Shown here: positions 22,721 through 32,971 of the stretch, in pieces
Numbering within the stretch: the stretch's first letter is position 1
Layout of the letters: each line of letters starts with the position of its first letter
Assembly: GCA_000310025.1 (NCBI GenBank)
Contig: FN648075.1
Coordinates: 285,341-324,652, forward strand
Length of the DNA: 39,312 nucleotides
Source of the DNA: Ectocarpus siliculosus
Lineage: Eukaryota; Sar; Phaeophyceae; Ectocarpales; Ectocarpaceae
Direction: 5' to 3'
Program-made: the position numbers and the translations under genes
Notes under the pieces: generated by a model
What the model was told of the DNA's origin: nothing
What the model saw: only the letters and a program-made list of their open reading frames with translations
Database searches by the model: none

Positions 22721-23859
22721 TAAGTCTTCATTAAATTAACCGGGGGTAGTTCCTCTTCATTGTGTTGCTAGTGCCGTTATAAACGTGCACCGGTAGTCGT
22801 GAGTGCAGACAAAGAAGAGGGAAGTGATTGCTGAAACCTGCACACTTTATAATAATGAGGGCGCGTACTTGCTGCGGGAGGAAAGGTGGAGAATTCTTCC
22901 TTGTGACCCCGGCTTGTGCGTCAAATATATTCCAAAATGTCGAGACTGGCGCCCAGAGTAGACCGGACCAAGAAAAATAGACTCTTGTCGGACCGCGTCT
23001 GGGGCTGCGCTTCTAGTCCAATGTATGTGGCCTCATTGGCGGTCAGCAGGTTTGTCTGTGGAACGAGAGAAAAAGACTTGGAGACTTTGTAGTGCGGTTT
23101 GTTGCTTGCGTGTGCCCTTCACGCTCGGCATTGAGTGGAATGTGCCGGGTTTGGCGTTGGTTGTGCCTGGTTGCTAATCTTGATGTTACCAGTGTTGGTT
23201 GCTTCGAGCTGATTGGTGTTGTGTTGTGTCGTGTCCCGTGCATGTTTTGCCCACCCTCCTTCACATGCCAAAACAAATTATCACATTATCACGACATCGT
23301 GAGTAGTTGAAGAATTCGTTCCTGTACAACGCTGAACGCAGCCGACGTACATACTCTCAAGACATTGGGTTTGCGGCAATCATCATGCCATGAGCGCTGC
23401 AACCTGCTCAAAATTGTCGACCTCGAAACAAACGGAGAAGGCAACAAAGGTCGTGGCCTCTCCGAGAAATGTCCCCCCAATCTTTGCCGTACGGTTTGCC
23501 TGCATCCATTTGTGTCGCCCAATGTGCCGTCGTTGCAATCGATGGTTGATGGAGACCCCCCCACCCCACCCCACCCCTTTCTTGGAGAGCGCAACAACGG
23601 GAAAACCTTGACGTCACACCACATCACCCTACTTCGCACACCCCTATCTTTCCAGTTTCACCAGCAATCCATTGATTTCGTTTTCCATGCCGCGGCGTCG
23701 GCCTCCCAGCTGTGTCGTCTTTATCTATCCTTGTGGGGAAGGAGCGGCACTTGTCTTCCTACCCCTAGAGGCATGAGAGGGAGCAAGCAGCATTGCGTAA
23801 GCAAGCAGGCTTTGCGTGGGCACAAGCATTGCGTGTTGAATGAACCACAGCCACTACTC
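22667..23859. other. Spacer between convergent genes
   Basis: No gene is supported. It separates the 3' ends of the plus-strand ZCCHC9-like gene and the minus-strand FKBP/TPR gene and should contain both 3' untranslated regions. Confidence 0.45.
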
Positions 23860-26800
23860 TTACGGCGGTACAACCTCGGCGGCGACGTCGCCTGCCTGGG
23901 CTCCGGCGTTGTTGGCGCACTCCTTGCCGGCCAGGCCATCTGCCTCCCCGGTGGAATCGCTGGCGACCGCGAATTCCTTCGCAAGATCCGGCAGCGACGA
24001 GAGGGGGATAACTTCGCACGCAGTGGCAGGTTCAGAACAAGGAGCAGCTCCTGCCACCGCCGCCGCCGCGGGGACCGCGCTTGCCGCTTCCTTTCCGGGC
24101 TCCGTTGCATCCGTCACCGTCGTGTTATCCTCCGCGGTTGCTTCACCACCACCGCCGCCCTCGTGGGTAGCCAGGTCGTACAGAGCGTCGACCCTCTTCT
24201 TTTCCTTCTCCTCGTCACCGCCGTCGCTGCTGGATTCGTCTCCGCTCTCCGATGATCCGCTCTCGCTCCCCTCGGTCCACGGGCCGTCTTGGTCCGAGTC
24301 GCGGCCGCCGTAGAAGTCGTCGTCGTTTCCCGGGCGGGGCGATGACTCCGGCACTTCGCGACCTTCCGAAGCGAAACCCTTGAGCTTGTCGGACGCAAGG
24401 CAGCCGCCGAACGTCTTGCGCAGGTTCGCCTCGTATGCCTTTTCCGCGCGGGCGAGGCGCGCGAGGCCCTGGGGGACGGGACGGGGGTTTTCCCGTGCGA
24501 AGCAAAGTCAGTCGCTTGCAATTTTCTCGCGTGTAGAGCTGGTGGGGTCCTCAAACATTCATGCATCTCCCGCAGGTTTACTCAGGGCCGCCCCTCTCAG
24601 TGTGCGCTTGAGCGTATCGTATCTATCTACGGTAGACTACGCGCACATAATAACAATGCACTACTACGAGCTATTTTTGCATCATGACAACCGTCATGAA
24701 GGCCCTACACTCTCCCCCAGGCCAGTAGACCTCCCCTACCTGACGGCACTGCGAGTTCTTCGGGTCCACGTCCAGAACGCTCCTAAACACGCGGCGCGCC
24801 TCTCCCCAGTCCCCGACCGCCTCCAGCGCGCACGCCCGGCGGTAGGCGGCCTTGATCCCGGCGGGGCAATCAGCGGCAACGGCCTTGAGAGAAGACGCGC
24901 GTTCGGCCGCTGCCAGAGCGGAAAGCGCCTGCCCCATCTTGAGGAAGCACGCGGCTTGGTTGCACAGGACGGCGACCTGCAGGTCAACGAATTCGTCCCC
25001 GTGCTTTCCTCCCTGGCTGTCGTTGCGGTTAGCATCGTCGTTGGCCTGCGTCGTGTCCGAGGAGGAGCTGCTGGTCTCGTCCCCGTCACCGCCGCCGTCT
25101 TCGGAGTCTTGGCCTGGCGGCACCCCGTCGGCGTACTTGATTGCCTTCTCATAGCGTCGTGACGCACTGGGGAAGGGAAAATCATCCCGACAGGACGGAA
25201 CGTTTTAGCTTCTAGCGGGGTAGAGGAACAGGCCGGGTGGTTCAGGAGCAGCTCCTTCGCTCAGCTCAATACAATCAGCTAAACGGCGTTGGGGGGTCGA
25301 CGTTCGCGAATCTAGTGGCGGGAGGCTCTTGAGTGCGTGGTTCAAGTATAGTAGTGTTCAATGATGCAGGGGTGGCGCCCTCAAAACATGTCGGGGCAAA
25401 ATCGAGACCCTGACTGCCATATCCCGTGACGGCACTCACCCGGAAAATGGAGGATTTTCTGATGTGAACGAATACGTTTGTACCTGTGAGCACTGACTGC
25501 TTGGAAATCTAGCCTGGATTAGATAATTGCACTGCGCTTACCACGGCCTATCTATCCCGATACGCATCACCAACACAGACCCGTCCTCCTGCTGATGCAC
25601 GGTATCACGCCGCACAATGGAACGCCATCTACCCCCGGCTATTGAGATTCCTCCCCGTACGCTAACTAACCTGGGGTAGTCACCGGCGATGAACTTCTCG
25701 TTCCCCTCGACCTTGAATCTGCTGGACATCTCAAGGCGAACCTCCTCTGCGGCAAACACCGGGGGAAGCTCTTCCACTTCCACAAGCTCCAGAACCACTT
25801 GGTGGTAAAACCGTCCGTCATCTAGGTGGTCAACTGCAGCCAACCGCGTTCGTATTAGGTGCAAGAGGGGTTGGATTAAAGCCAGGATGCGGCATAGGCA
25901 GGGCGAGGGAAGGGCGAAGGGGGCGAGACGGCCACCGGGGGCAACGCCACGAGGAGTGTTGCTTTGGCGACTTTTCTATGGGGTGGTGTCTGAGGTTTAG
26001 ATACAGTAGTGCAGGCCCAAGGCTTGTCGAGGCCTAGATGCAGTAGTGCAGGCCCAGGGCTTGTCGGGCGATGAAGACACGTCGGCATACTCACCTCACC
26101 TCATCGTTTGGGTTCCCGTTGTTTCTAGACAAGGGGCAATAACGTCGCATCTGCATTGCTCAGGGTTTTGGGGGCGCGTGGCTAAAAGTGGGGTGCGCGC
26201 GGTGTTCTTTCCTCACCCGGACCGTACTTGGGGTCCAACCAGGCGTCGCACTGCTCGCCCTTGCTCATGCTCTTCACGACGGCCATTACGCCGGGCCCGA
26301 AGGGGCAGTCGTCCAGCACGAAGCTCAGGGGTCCTTTGAGGCCGTCGCTTCCTCCATCGTCGTCGCCGTTGCTCCCGGGCGCCTCTTCCTGGCTCTGGAG
26401 GTTGTCGAACACGACGGTTTCGCCGTTGTCGTCTCCCTGCTGCTGCTGCTGCTCAGCGGGCTCTTGGGCTATCGGCATACGAATCACGCGGCACCTTTGA
26501 TTGGCGTTGTGGTGTGACCACCGTGCCACACACCACGACAGACAGCCGTGGGGGTAAATACATACATGGGGGTTGGGACCAAGATTAATGTGGGAAGGCA
26601 CAGCTCACGCAATGAACGGAGTGTGTGTCTTTTTTTTTGTCTCGTCCGTGCTGGGCAACTATCGTGGCCTGCCGAGCTAGGTATGCCTATCTAATCCGAC
26701 TCCCGGTCATCCTTTCGCCCACGAAGATAGGGAGAGTGATGAGACTGCTTCAAATTCGTCGAACTCAAAACTCTCTCTGTCAACAACCGGGGAAGTCGTC

Positions 26801-28549
26801 GAACAAGGCACAATGAGGACCCAGTTGCCGGGGCTTCCGGTTTAAAGTCTAGTCGTTAAACATACGTACCGTACGGTCACCCCGCCGATCTCCACCGGCC
26901 GCGTCACGCCGTCGCCCTCCCGCAAGACGCGCTTCATCAACGAGTTATCCTGCAGCTCGCTAAGATCGACCTCCTCCATCCAGTCGTCGAGAGAGATAAC
27001 ATACTCGAAGCGACGGTCGGCCGGTGGCTTGCTGCTGCTATCGGCGGCGTTCTCTTGGGCGGCATCAACGATGCCTTCGGTGGTCACGACGAAGGTCGCA
27101 AGCTCGTTTCTGCCCATGGTCTCGATCCCGCAGTGCAGCAAGGGATTGAGTTCCACCCCTGCGGCGTTCGCCTGTTGGAGTACTTCCTGCCACGGACAGC
27201 GCCGACAAAAGAGACGACGCAATCAACACGGGCAACCAGGTAGTTTAGCACTGACCTTTCCCGTGAAGAACACGCCACAATTGTGCAATACATCGGACAT
27301 TGTCCCAGCGCCGTTATGGTTGGAGGATATGCAAACACACACCACAACGACACACAACAATGTTACAGCTGCTGTTGCTTCGAACGGAAGCAACAGCGGT
27401 GATACGGTCGCCACTTTTCACAATCGAAACAGGCAGGCACGTGCCCCTGAGATATCGTCGGCTTACGTCTTACCTGCGGAAAGCCTTCCTCTTCGTCCTC
27501 CCCCAGTCTGAACTCTAGCTGCAAGAACTCGGGCTCAACCTGCCTTACCATCTCTCTTGCATCTTTGTTGGGGACTTCTTTCACGCCGTCGGTATCCGTT
27601 GGTGTTTCTTCCTCCTTCGACGGGGACAGTTCGCAGAAGCGGTGCACGGTTACGGTCACGTCCCACCCCGCCTCAGGGCGTTTCCATGATCCTCGTGAGC
27701 ACTGGCTCGCTGTCTTGAGGATCCGACCGTCGTCGTTGATGTCGAAAGGTTCGAACGGGATCTCGCCCTCAGATTCGTCGTCAGAAGGTTCCCGTTCTTG
27801 GTTCTCCTGTCCGCACTCGATACCAGCAGTGGTTGCCGCAGTGTCGTTACCCTGTCACGATCATCGGCACGAGTGGATACACACGTTTGGTTGTGAATCG
27901 TGGGGCTCCCCTCCGAACCAAGCAGGGACGCTTCATCCCGTCGCAACAACTTGTGAATGAAGGACGGTACAGCAGTGGATCCAATTGTGGTACCAGAAGG
28001 TTGATCCCAACATTCAGTGCGAAAAACTGTGGCCTGCTTCAGTTGCGGCTCCGCAGACACGCCACACACGAAGCAGAAATATAGAAAGGTGAAGGAAGAG
28101 AGAACATGGAATTACGATGTTTGGTACCGTGACCGAGTCACATTGCTCGTGCGTTTGCCATCTTTTTTGCAAATTTGCATTGGATCCAGGGTCCCCAGGA
28201 GGAGTAAGATATATCCAAGAATATCCATCCAAGCTGTGAGTCAAGCGGCGAGGCGGAGAAATCAGTGCAGGTGATACCGCTGTAACTCCTACAAGTCTAC
28301 ACGACATGTTCGTGCACTTCATTGTATTTGCTTCCTTTGAAGTAGTCACTCTCCAGGTATGTGGGTTTTGAATCGATCATGGTGACATGGCAGTGCAACA
28401 GCGCGTGCATGTTCCAAATTTACCCGTCGAAAAAGATCACTTCTCACCGCTTCGTCCGTAGCGACGTGTGCCTGTTCGGCTGTGTCGCTCAACTTGTCAC
28501 CCTGGGCTCCCTCGGGCATTGTAGCCACGTCTTTCAGAGGAGAAGCCAT
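23860..28549 (-). CDS. FKBP-like / TPR co-chaperone (immunophilin-like)
   Basis: Likely Hsp90-associated immunophilin. Minus-strand exons 28549-28448, 27806-27474, 27186-26870, 26494-26217, 25833-25671, 25166-24740 and 24468-23860 join in phase to 742 aa, starting at ATG 28549. Two FKBP-like domains are visible: about residues 62-200 (RILKTASQ, WKRPEAGWDVTVTVHRF, GIETMGRNELATFVV) and about 226-360 (LMKRVLREGDGVTRP, FVLDDCPFGPGVMAVVKSM). Their layout resembles plant ROF1-type proteins. The usual strand with G-x-x-F-D-S is not apparent in either, so isomerase activity is doubtful. TPRs follow (about 378-550). K384, N388, N467, K503 and R507 sit where the carboxylate clamp that binds the Hsp90 MEEVD tail is expected. 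An acidic insert (about 418-448) splits the TPRs, and an acidic, then Ala-rich tail ends the protein. Family confidence is high, activity inferred. Confidence 0.87.
25998..26071 (+). repeat. Two 37-bp tandem units in FKBP/TPR intron
   Basis: The units at 25998-26034 and 26035-26071 share GCAGTAGTGCAGGCCCA or a near match, followed by GGCTTGTCG. They lie in the intron between exons 4 and 5 and include variants of the recurrent TACAGCAGT-like motif. Confidence 0.7.
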
Positions 28550-29041
28550 GTGGAGGAGGAGATGCGCTTAGGGTGGTGCAGCTGGTTTGTTTGGGTGGTG
28601 TGGCAACAAGCCAAGTTGTCCGTAGCGGAGAGGGGCACCGCATATGGGCAGATTTTGCGGGGGGGTCGTGACTGAAACATGGTGGGGTGTCCGCCACCAT
28701 CTCTCCGTCCCGCCTCCCACTCACTACTCCCAAGCAACTGGAACTGCCCGTACGCAAGAGCGGGAGCGGATACCACTGTCTCAACCTCGAGCCATAAGGG
28801 TGCGTTTGGAGGTGACCGACTTCGCGATTGATGGGTACAGTAGTTTGCTGTCGATATTTACCAAAATATTCAGCGTGCCTACAAGCAGTAGTCTCGTCGT
28901 TGGTTAACTTTCATAATCTTTGAGTTCAAATTTGCGCATGTTTATTCGTCGTCGCTGCATGTATTCCGCCAGGCGCGCCTAATCGCGTAGTAGGAGCATA
29001 AGTCAGCGGATTCGTGGATGATTTCGGCGTTTGTACTGTAC
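28550..29041. promoter_or_regulatory. Short divergent intergenic region
   Basis: 492 bp separate the start codons of the minus-strand FKBP/TPR gene and the plus-strand AKAP7-like gene, so both promoters must lie here unless first exons are missing. A TACAGTAGT variant lies near 28847. I see no certain TATA box. Confidence 0.45.
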
Positions 29042-30736
29042 ATGGCAGCAAGACACGGAGGCGGCGGAGCTCCTCGAGGACGCAATCGATGGGCCGGAGC
29101 ATCGGCAAGGCCACGGGGGAATGCAAGTCGACCGCCTCGGCCCACCCACTTCCTGTCGGTACGGATCGACAATCCGCAGATATGGGCAAAGGTGAGTGCC
29201 ACCGTAGCACAGTAGCTTGTTCATCCGTATGGCTTGTATGGAGGCTGAGCCGTGGTCTCGCCAAAAGAGACGTCGCGCATCAATACCAGCACAAAACAGG
29301 CCCGCAGATGAAACGTCAACTTCGGGTCGACATTTTTTTATTTTTCTTAATATGACACCACGAAGCCATCTCCATCATAGAAAAGAGTCTGAGACAGATT
29401 AGCAATGGATTCATAGCGTCAGAAAAGTACCTGTATGTCTACGATTTCCCAGACAGCATATAGGGACATCTCCCCTGCGGGTAACAGGCTCAACAAGACA
29501 GTTTGGTGCATTTGTAATTTTCTGCAGAGCACAGGGTTTACTGCTCAAATGGTGTGGTGCGGGATCCACCGCTGAGCAATGTTGCTTTCAAAGTAGATCT
29601 ATTTTCTTTATTCGTGGAAATCTGAGTCTCCGTTCCTCAACAAAATGTTTCTCAACTGCGGTCCCGCCGCAAACTCAGTTGTCATTATTTTTGCGCTCGA
29701 TGAAACCTCAGATATCAACCATCCAGGGTGACATCTTGGCCGGAAACCAGCACCTGACAGACGCGGCAATCCCGGTCCAAGCCTCGCACCTGACCCTCTT
29801 CGTGCTGACGCTAAGCGAGAAAGACGGTAGCCTGCAGGTGAATTGAAGATCGCGATGCTGTCGAATAGCCACACACGGTCGATGCATTTATTAACATACG
29901 CTTCACAGTAGTTGTACGGAAGAATGAAAACATTGTTGGATCACCAACGACGACATGGAATTTTCCCAAGCGTCCTCCCGCGTGGTGCATCGGTACCCGA
30001 CTCTGGAGTACTCGTATTCATATCACCAGTTTCTTTTTCTTTTGAGCCAAGCATCACACCATTCGTCTTCTTCCCGCAGCAAGCCAGAGATACCCTCGAA
30101 CACTGCGGAGACCTCTTGCTGGAGCACGGCCTCTCCCCCGAAGTCGACCTCCAGGCATCAGCCAGCAGAGCAGAGAGCGTGCCTGATGACCATATGCATC
30201 CGGCTGCTCTCGCCATAGGGGACAGCAACGAGACAGCGCCGGGGGTAGCGGCAGCCTCACCCTTGATGCTCTCCTTCCGAGACCTCGGTCACTTTCGGAA
30301 CAAGATTTTGTTCGCAAAGCTTGTGGAAGACGAGCAAGCGACCAGGCTCAGGGGGTTGGCGTCCTCGCTCCACCGACGGTTTTCCGAGGCCGGTCTCGTG
30401 GAAGAAGCCGCGGGTTTTCCAAGCCGTAAGGGTGAAAAGAGGGGCGACGGGGACGGGGGCGGCGGCAGCGGCAGCGGCACCAGCAGCGACAGCTTCGAGT
30501 TCACGCCTCACCTCACAATCATGAAGACTTCGAAGCTCAGGGATAGGGGTACCTTGATACCGGCCGATTCGTACGACCGGTATCAGAACGGTTTCGTTGT
30601 CGGCCATCACGCACCATCTAGCGTCGAACTGTCGAGCATGCTGGAGAAGGAAGATGTGCCGCCTTTGGAGGGTTGGGAGCCCAGACCGTACTACAAGTGC
30701 GAGCATAGGCTCGGTCTCTGCACCCCTGCGGTGTAA
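29042..30736 (+). CDS. AKAP7-like 2H phosphoesterase
   Basis: Member of the AKAP7 2'-5' RNA ligase-like domain family (2H phosphoesterases). Three plus-strand exons, 29042-29191, 29727-29837 and 30080-30736, join in phase 0 to give 305 aa. ATG 29042 begins an Arg/Gly-rich leader, then THFLSVRIDNPQIW, the family's N-terminal strand. The two catalytic HxT motifs are HLTL (71-74, followed by FVLTLSEKDG) and HLTI (231-234, preceded by FTP). The block LMLSFRDLGHFRNKILFAKL, a DSYDRYQNGF segment and the ending YYKCEHRLGL also follow animal AKAP7. A Gly/Ser-rich insert (about 206-225) precedes the second motif. No PKA-anchoring helix is evident, so an enzymatic or RNA/nucleotide-binding role is more likely than kinase anchoring. 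Substrate unknown. Confidence 0.88.
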
Positions 30737-32660
30737 GTAGTGTTTTGAGTCGAGCTTTTATTGTCATGTTCGGAGAGGGGGAGAGAGAAGGCAGCCTAGC
30801 GCGTACAATCGCCAGCGTGCCCCAGCTTTCGCTCAGGTGCACGCCATGACATCCAAGTTCCTGTGACTCATTGCGTCTATAGAGAATCAGAGTCAGTTAG
30901 TTGGGGTCTTCTGTCCTGCTTGCAGCCAGCGAAGAGAGCCGCTGGGAAAGAAAAAAGGTAAGGCATGCTACGCCTTAACTACAGTAGCTTGATCTCGGGT
31001 CGGACTCCTTGCACATGTCAGCTCAACAGCAGGGGCTGCGTTATCGGTTTTGGCGTCTGCAGGTCAGTCTGATGTGAAACTTGTACGGCACAGCACCGTC
31101 TCGCAACCATGCGTTAATTAAATCAGGGCAATGACGTCTGCTAGCAGGCACGTTCATTCTGAACGGCCTTTTCCTTGTTTCGGGTATCTGCGATGCCTCT
31201 GTCCATGTTTATTGCGTGCGTTGTCGCCCCATCCATAGTCTGGGCGCCAGTCTACGCCTCTTGGTACACGTTTGACGCGCGCTCACCGGGGGACACATCG
31301 GAACGTTATCATTGGTTCAAGCTTGCAGCGCCTTTCGTCGTAGGCGTTCCCGACCTGTCTCTCTGCCAACAGTATCGCCCTTGGGTTTCATGCATTTGCT
31401 TCTTCCTTCCAGGGTCAACCGACACCTCGTTCACTGTCTTGTCGGTTTCTACCATGATGCCAGACGAGCCTGCCCCATATCATGGCCAGTCCCCCTTTCT
31501 TCGCCAAACCAAAAAACTCCACACCAAAAAATGTCAAGAAGAATAGCGTCACCCTTTCTTCGCCACACCAAAAAAATGTCAAGAGGACTAGAATCACCGG
31601 TCCAAAAACTTGTCAGAGAAATAACGTGAATGTTCACCTAGCAAGAGCGGATTAGCCAACATTTAACACCAGCGAGAGACGATTGACACTGGCAGCCCCT
31701 GTGGCTGTCAAAACAGATACCGGCCCGCAACGGCACCAGCGAACATGGCAAAGCACGTACTGCTGTAGACAAAAGAGAAAAATACACAAACACGGCACCA
31801 TATGTGCATATCATTGGGCACTTGGTCAGCAGCGCGGTCGATGCTAACCAACAACACACACGTTCTTCGCATTCATTGTTATAACGCACAAAATTCATCC
31901 ATGGCAACTGCACAAGCCGATCCAACACTCGTCTGCTGCACACATGGCACGACACCCCCCCCCCTCTCGTTTCACCATTCACTGACTATAGCAGAATGGA
32001 AGTGAACGCCGTTCTTGGCCTCACAGCCACAAAAAATTCCATATGACACTGCCCCATCCTTCCACCACAACAAAAAGCAACCGTTTTATGTCTAGTCTAT
32101 CTAATCTATGGAAAAAAGCGAAGAAAAACAAAAAACACACTGTTTGCGTCAAAATCAAGCCTGCGGTGCCCACCAGTATATGATGGCAACACCCCACTCT
32201 ACAAAGACAGCCATCGCGGCTGCAACGACAATCACACCAAAGACGGCACTGCTTGGCCTTGTTTGTGTTCAGCTGGAGACCATCAACTCGACTTCGTCGT
32301 TAGACGAATATTGCGAGAAACGGCTTCTTTCTTCCGCTGGTGGTTTCTTAACGCGCCCGGCCGCCGTAAAAAAACGTGCTTTCAAGACACACACCCAAAA
32401 ACATACCACACCTTTGCGGGCGGGAGCGCTCGCTCGCTCGCCCCTTTCAAAAATCACGGCAAACGCTCAAAGAAAAAATCCTCAACGGTTCGCATCCCAT
32501 TCCCCCATCACACACCACCCAGCAGACGACGTGGTCAAAATCGCAAGTGCAATAGAAGTCGTGGTTTTACAATTTGCTCGAACCCATTTCCATACAACGA
32601 CATCATATTTCCGAACGAAAGCAGCCGACGACGCGCCCCCCTGGCGTTCTTCTGTTGGCT
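30737..32660. other. Spacer between convergent genes
   Basis: No gene is supported. A 123-codon plus frame at 31175-31546 lacks recognisable features. Apart from the repeat at 31493-31597 I see only simple sequence and one complement copy of TACAGCAGT (31759-31767). Confidence 0.4.
31493..31597 (+). repeat. Imperfect tandem repeat, about 60-bp unit
   Basis: Two units share CCCTTTCTTCGCCA, an ACACCAAAAAA stretch and ATGTCAAGA(A/G)GA. The second is shorter by an internal deletion. The location is non-coding. Confidence 0.6.
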
Positions 32661-32971
32661 GCTTCGCATCCGACACCCCCCCCCCGTCCCCCCCCCTCCC
32701 CCCCCCGCGGCGTAATTGTCACCACCCACCGCCGTGTGATATCTAATTCAAACGGTGTATCGGCTGTCGTATTCGCCGCCGCCGCGTGTGATCGATCCAA
32801 TCTCGAAGGGTGTATCGGTTACCCAGCAGTCGACCTGGTCAGAAAGCAAACTTCGCATCCGACACCCCACCATACCGCGCTCATCCGCGACCCCCCCCCC
32901 CCCAGCGGAACCGTCGCCGCCGGCGGTGATTAGATCCAACCTCAGAGGGTGTATCTGTTGTCGTCTTCGCC
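32661..32971. repeat. Three diverged copies of the phosphatase 3' end
   Basis: The last codons and 3' flank of the phosphatase gene (32926-32971, containing GGGTGTATCTGTTGTCGTC) have diverged relatives at 32734-32777 and 32788-32821 (both with GGTGTATCGG). A second shared block, CTTCGCATCCGACACCCC, lies at about 32662 and 32851. Together they suggest stepwise local duplication of the gene end into the 3' flank. Confidence 0.55.

Noticed and set aside
23365-24255. 296-codon plus-strand open frame
   Set aside because: It overlaps antisense to the last FKBP/TPR exon, whose phase-checked splicing and family match are strong. The plus-strand frame is a shadow of GC-rich coding sequence.
31175-31546. 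Plus-strand 123-codon frame with a hydrophobic start
   Set aside because: It could mimic a signal peptide, but the frame ends inside a tandem repeat and nothing else supports a gene.
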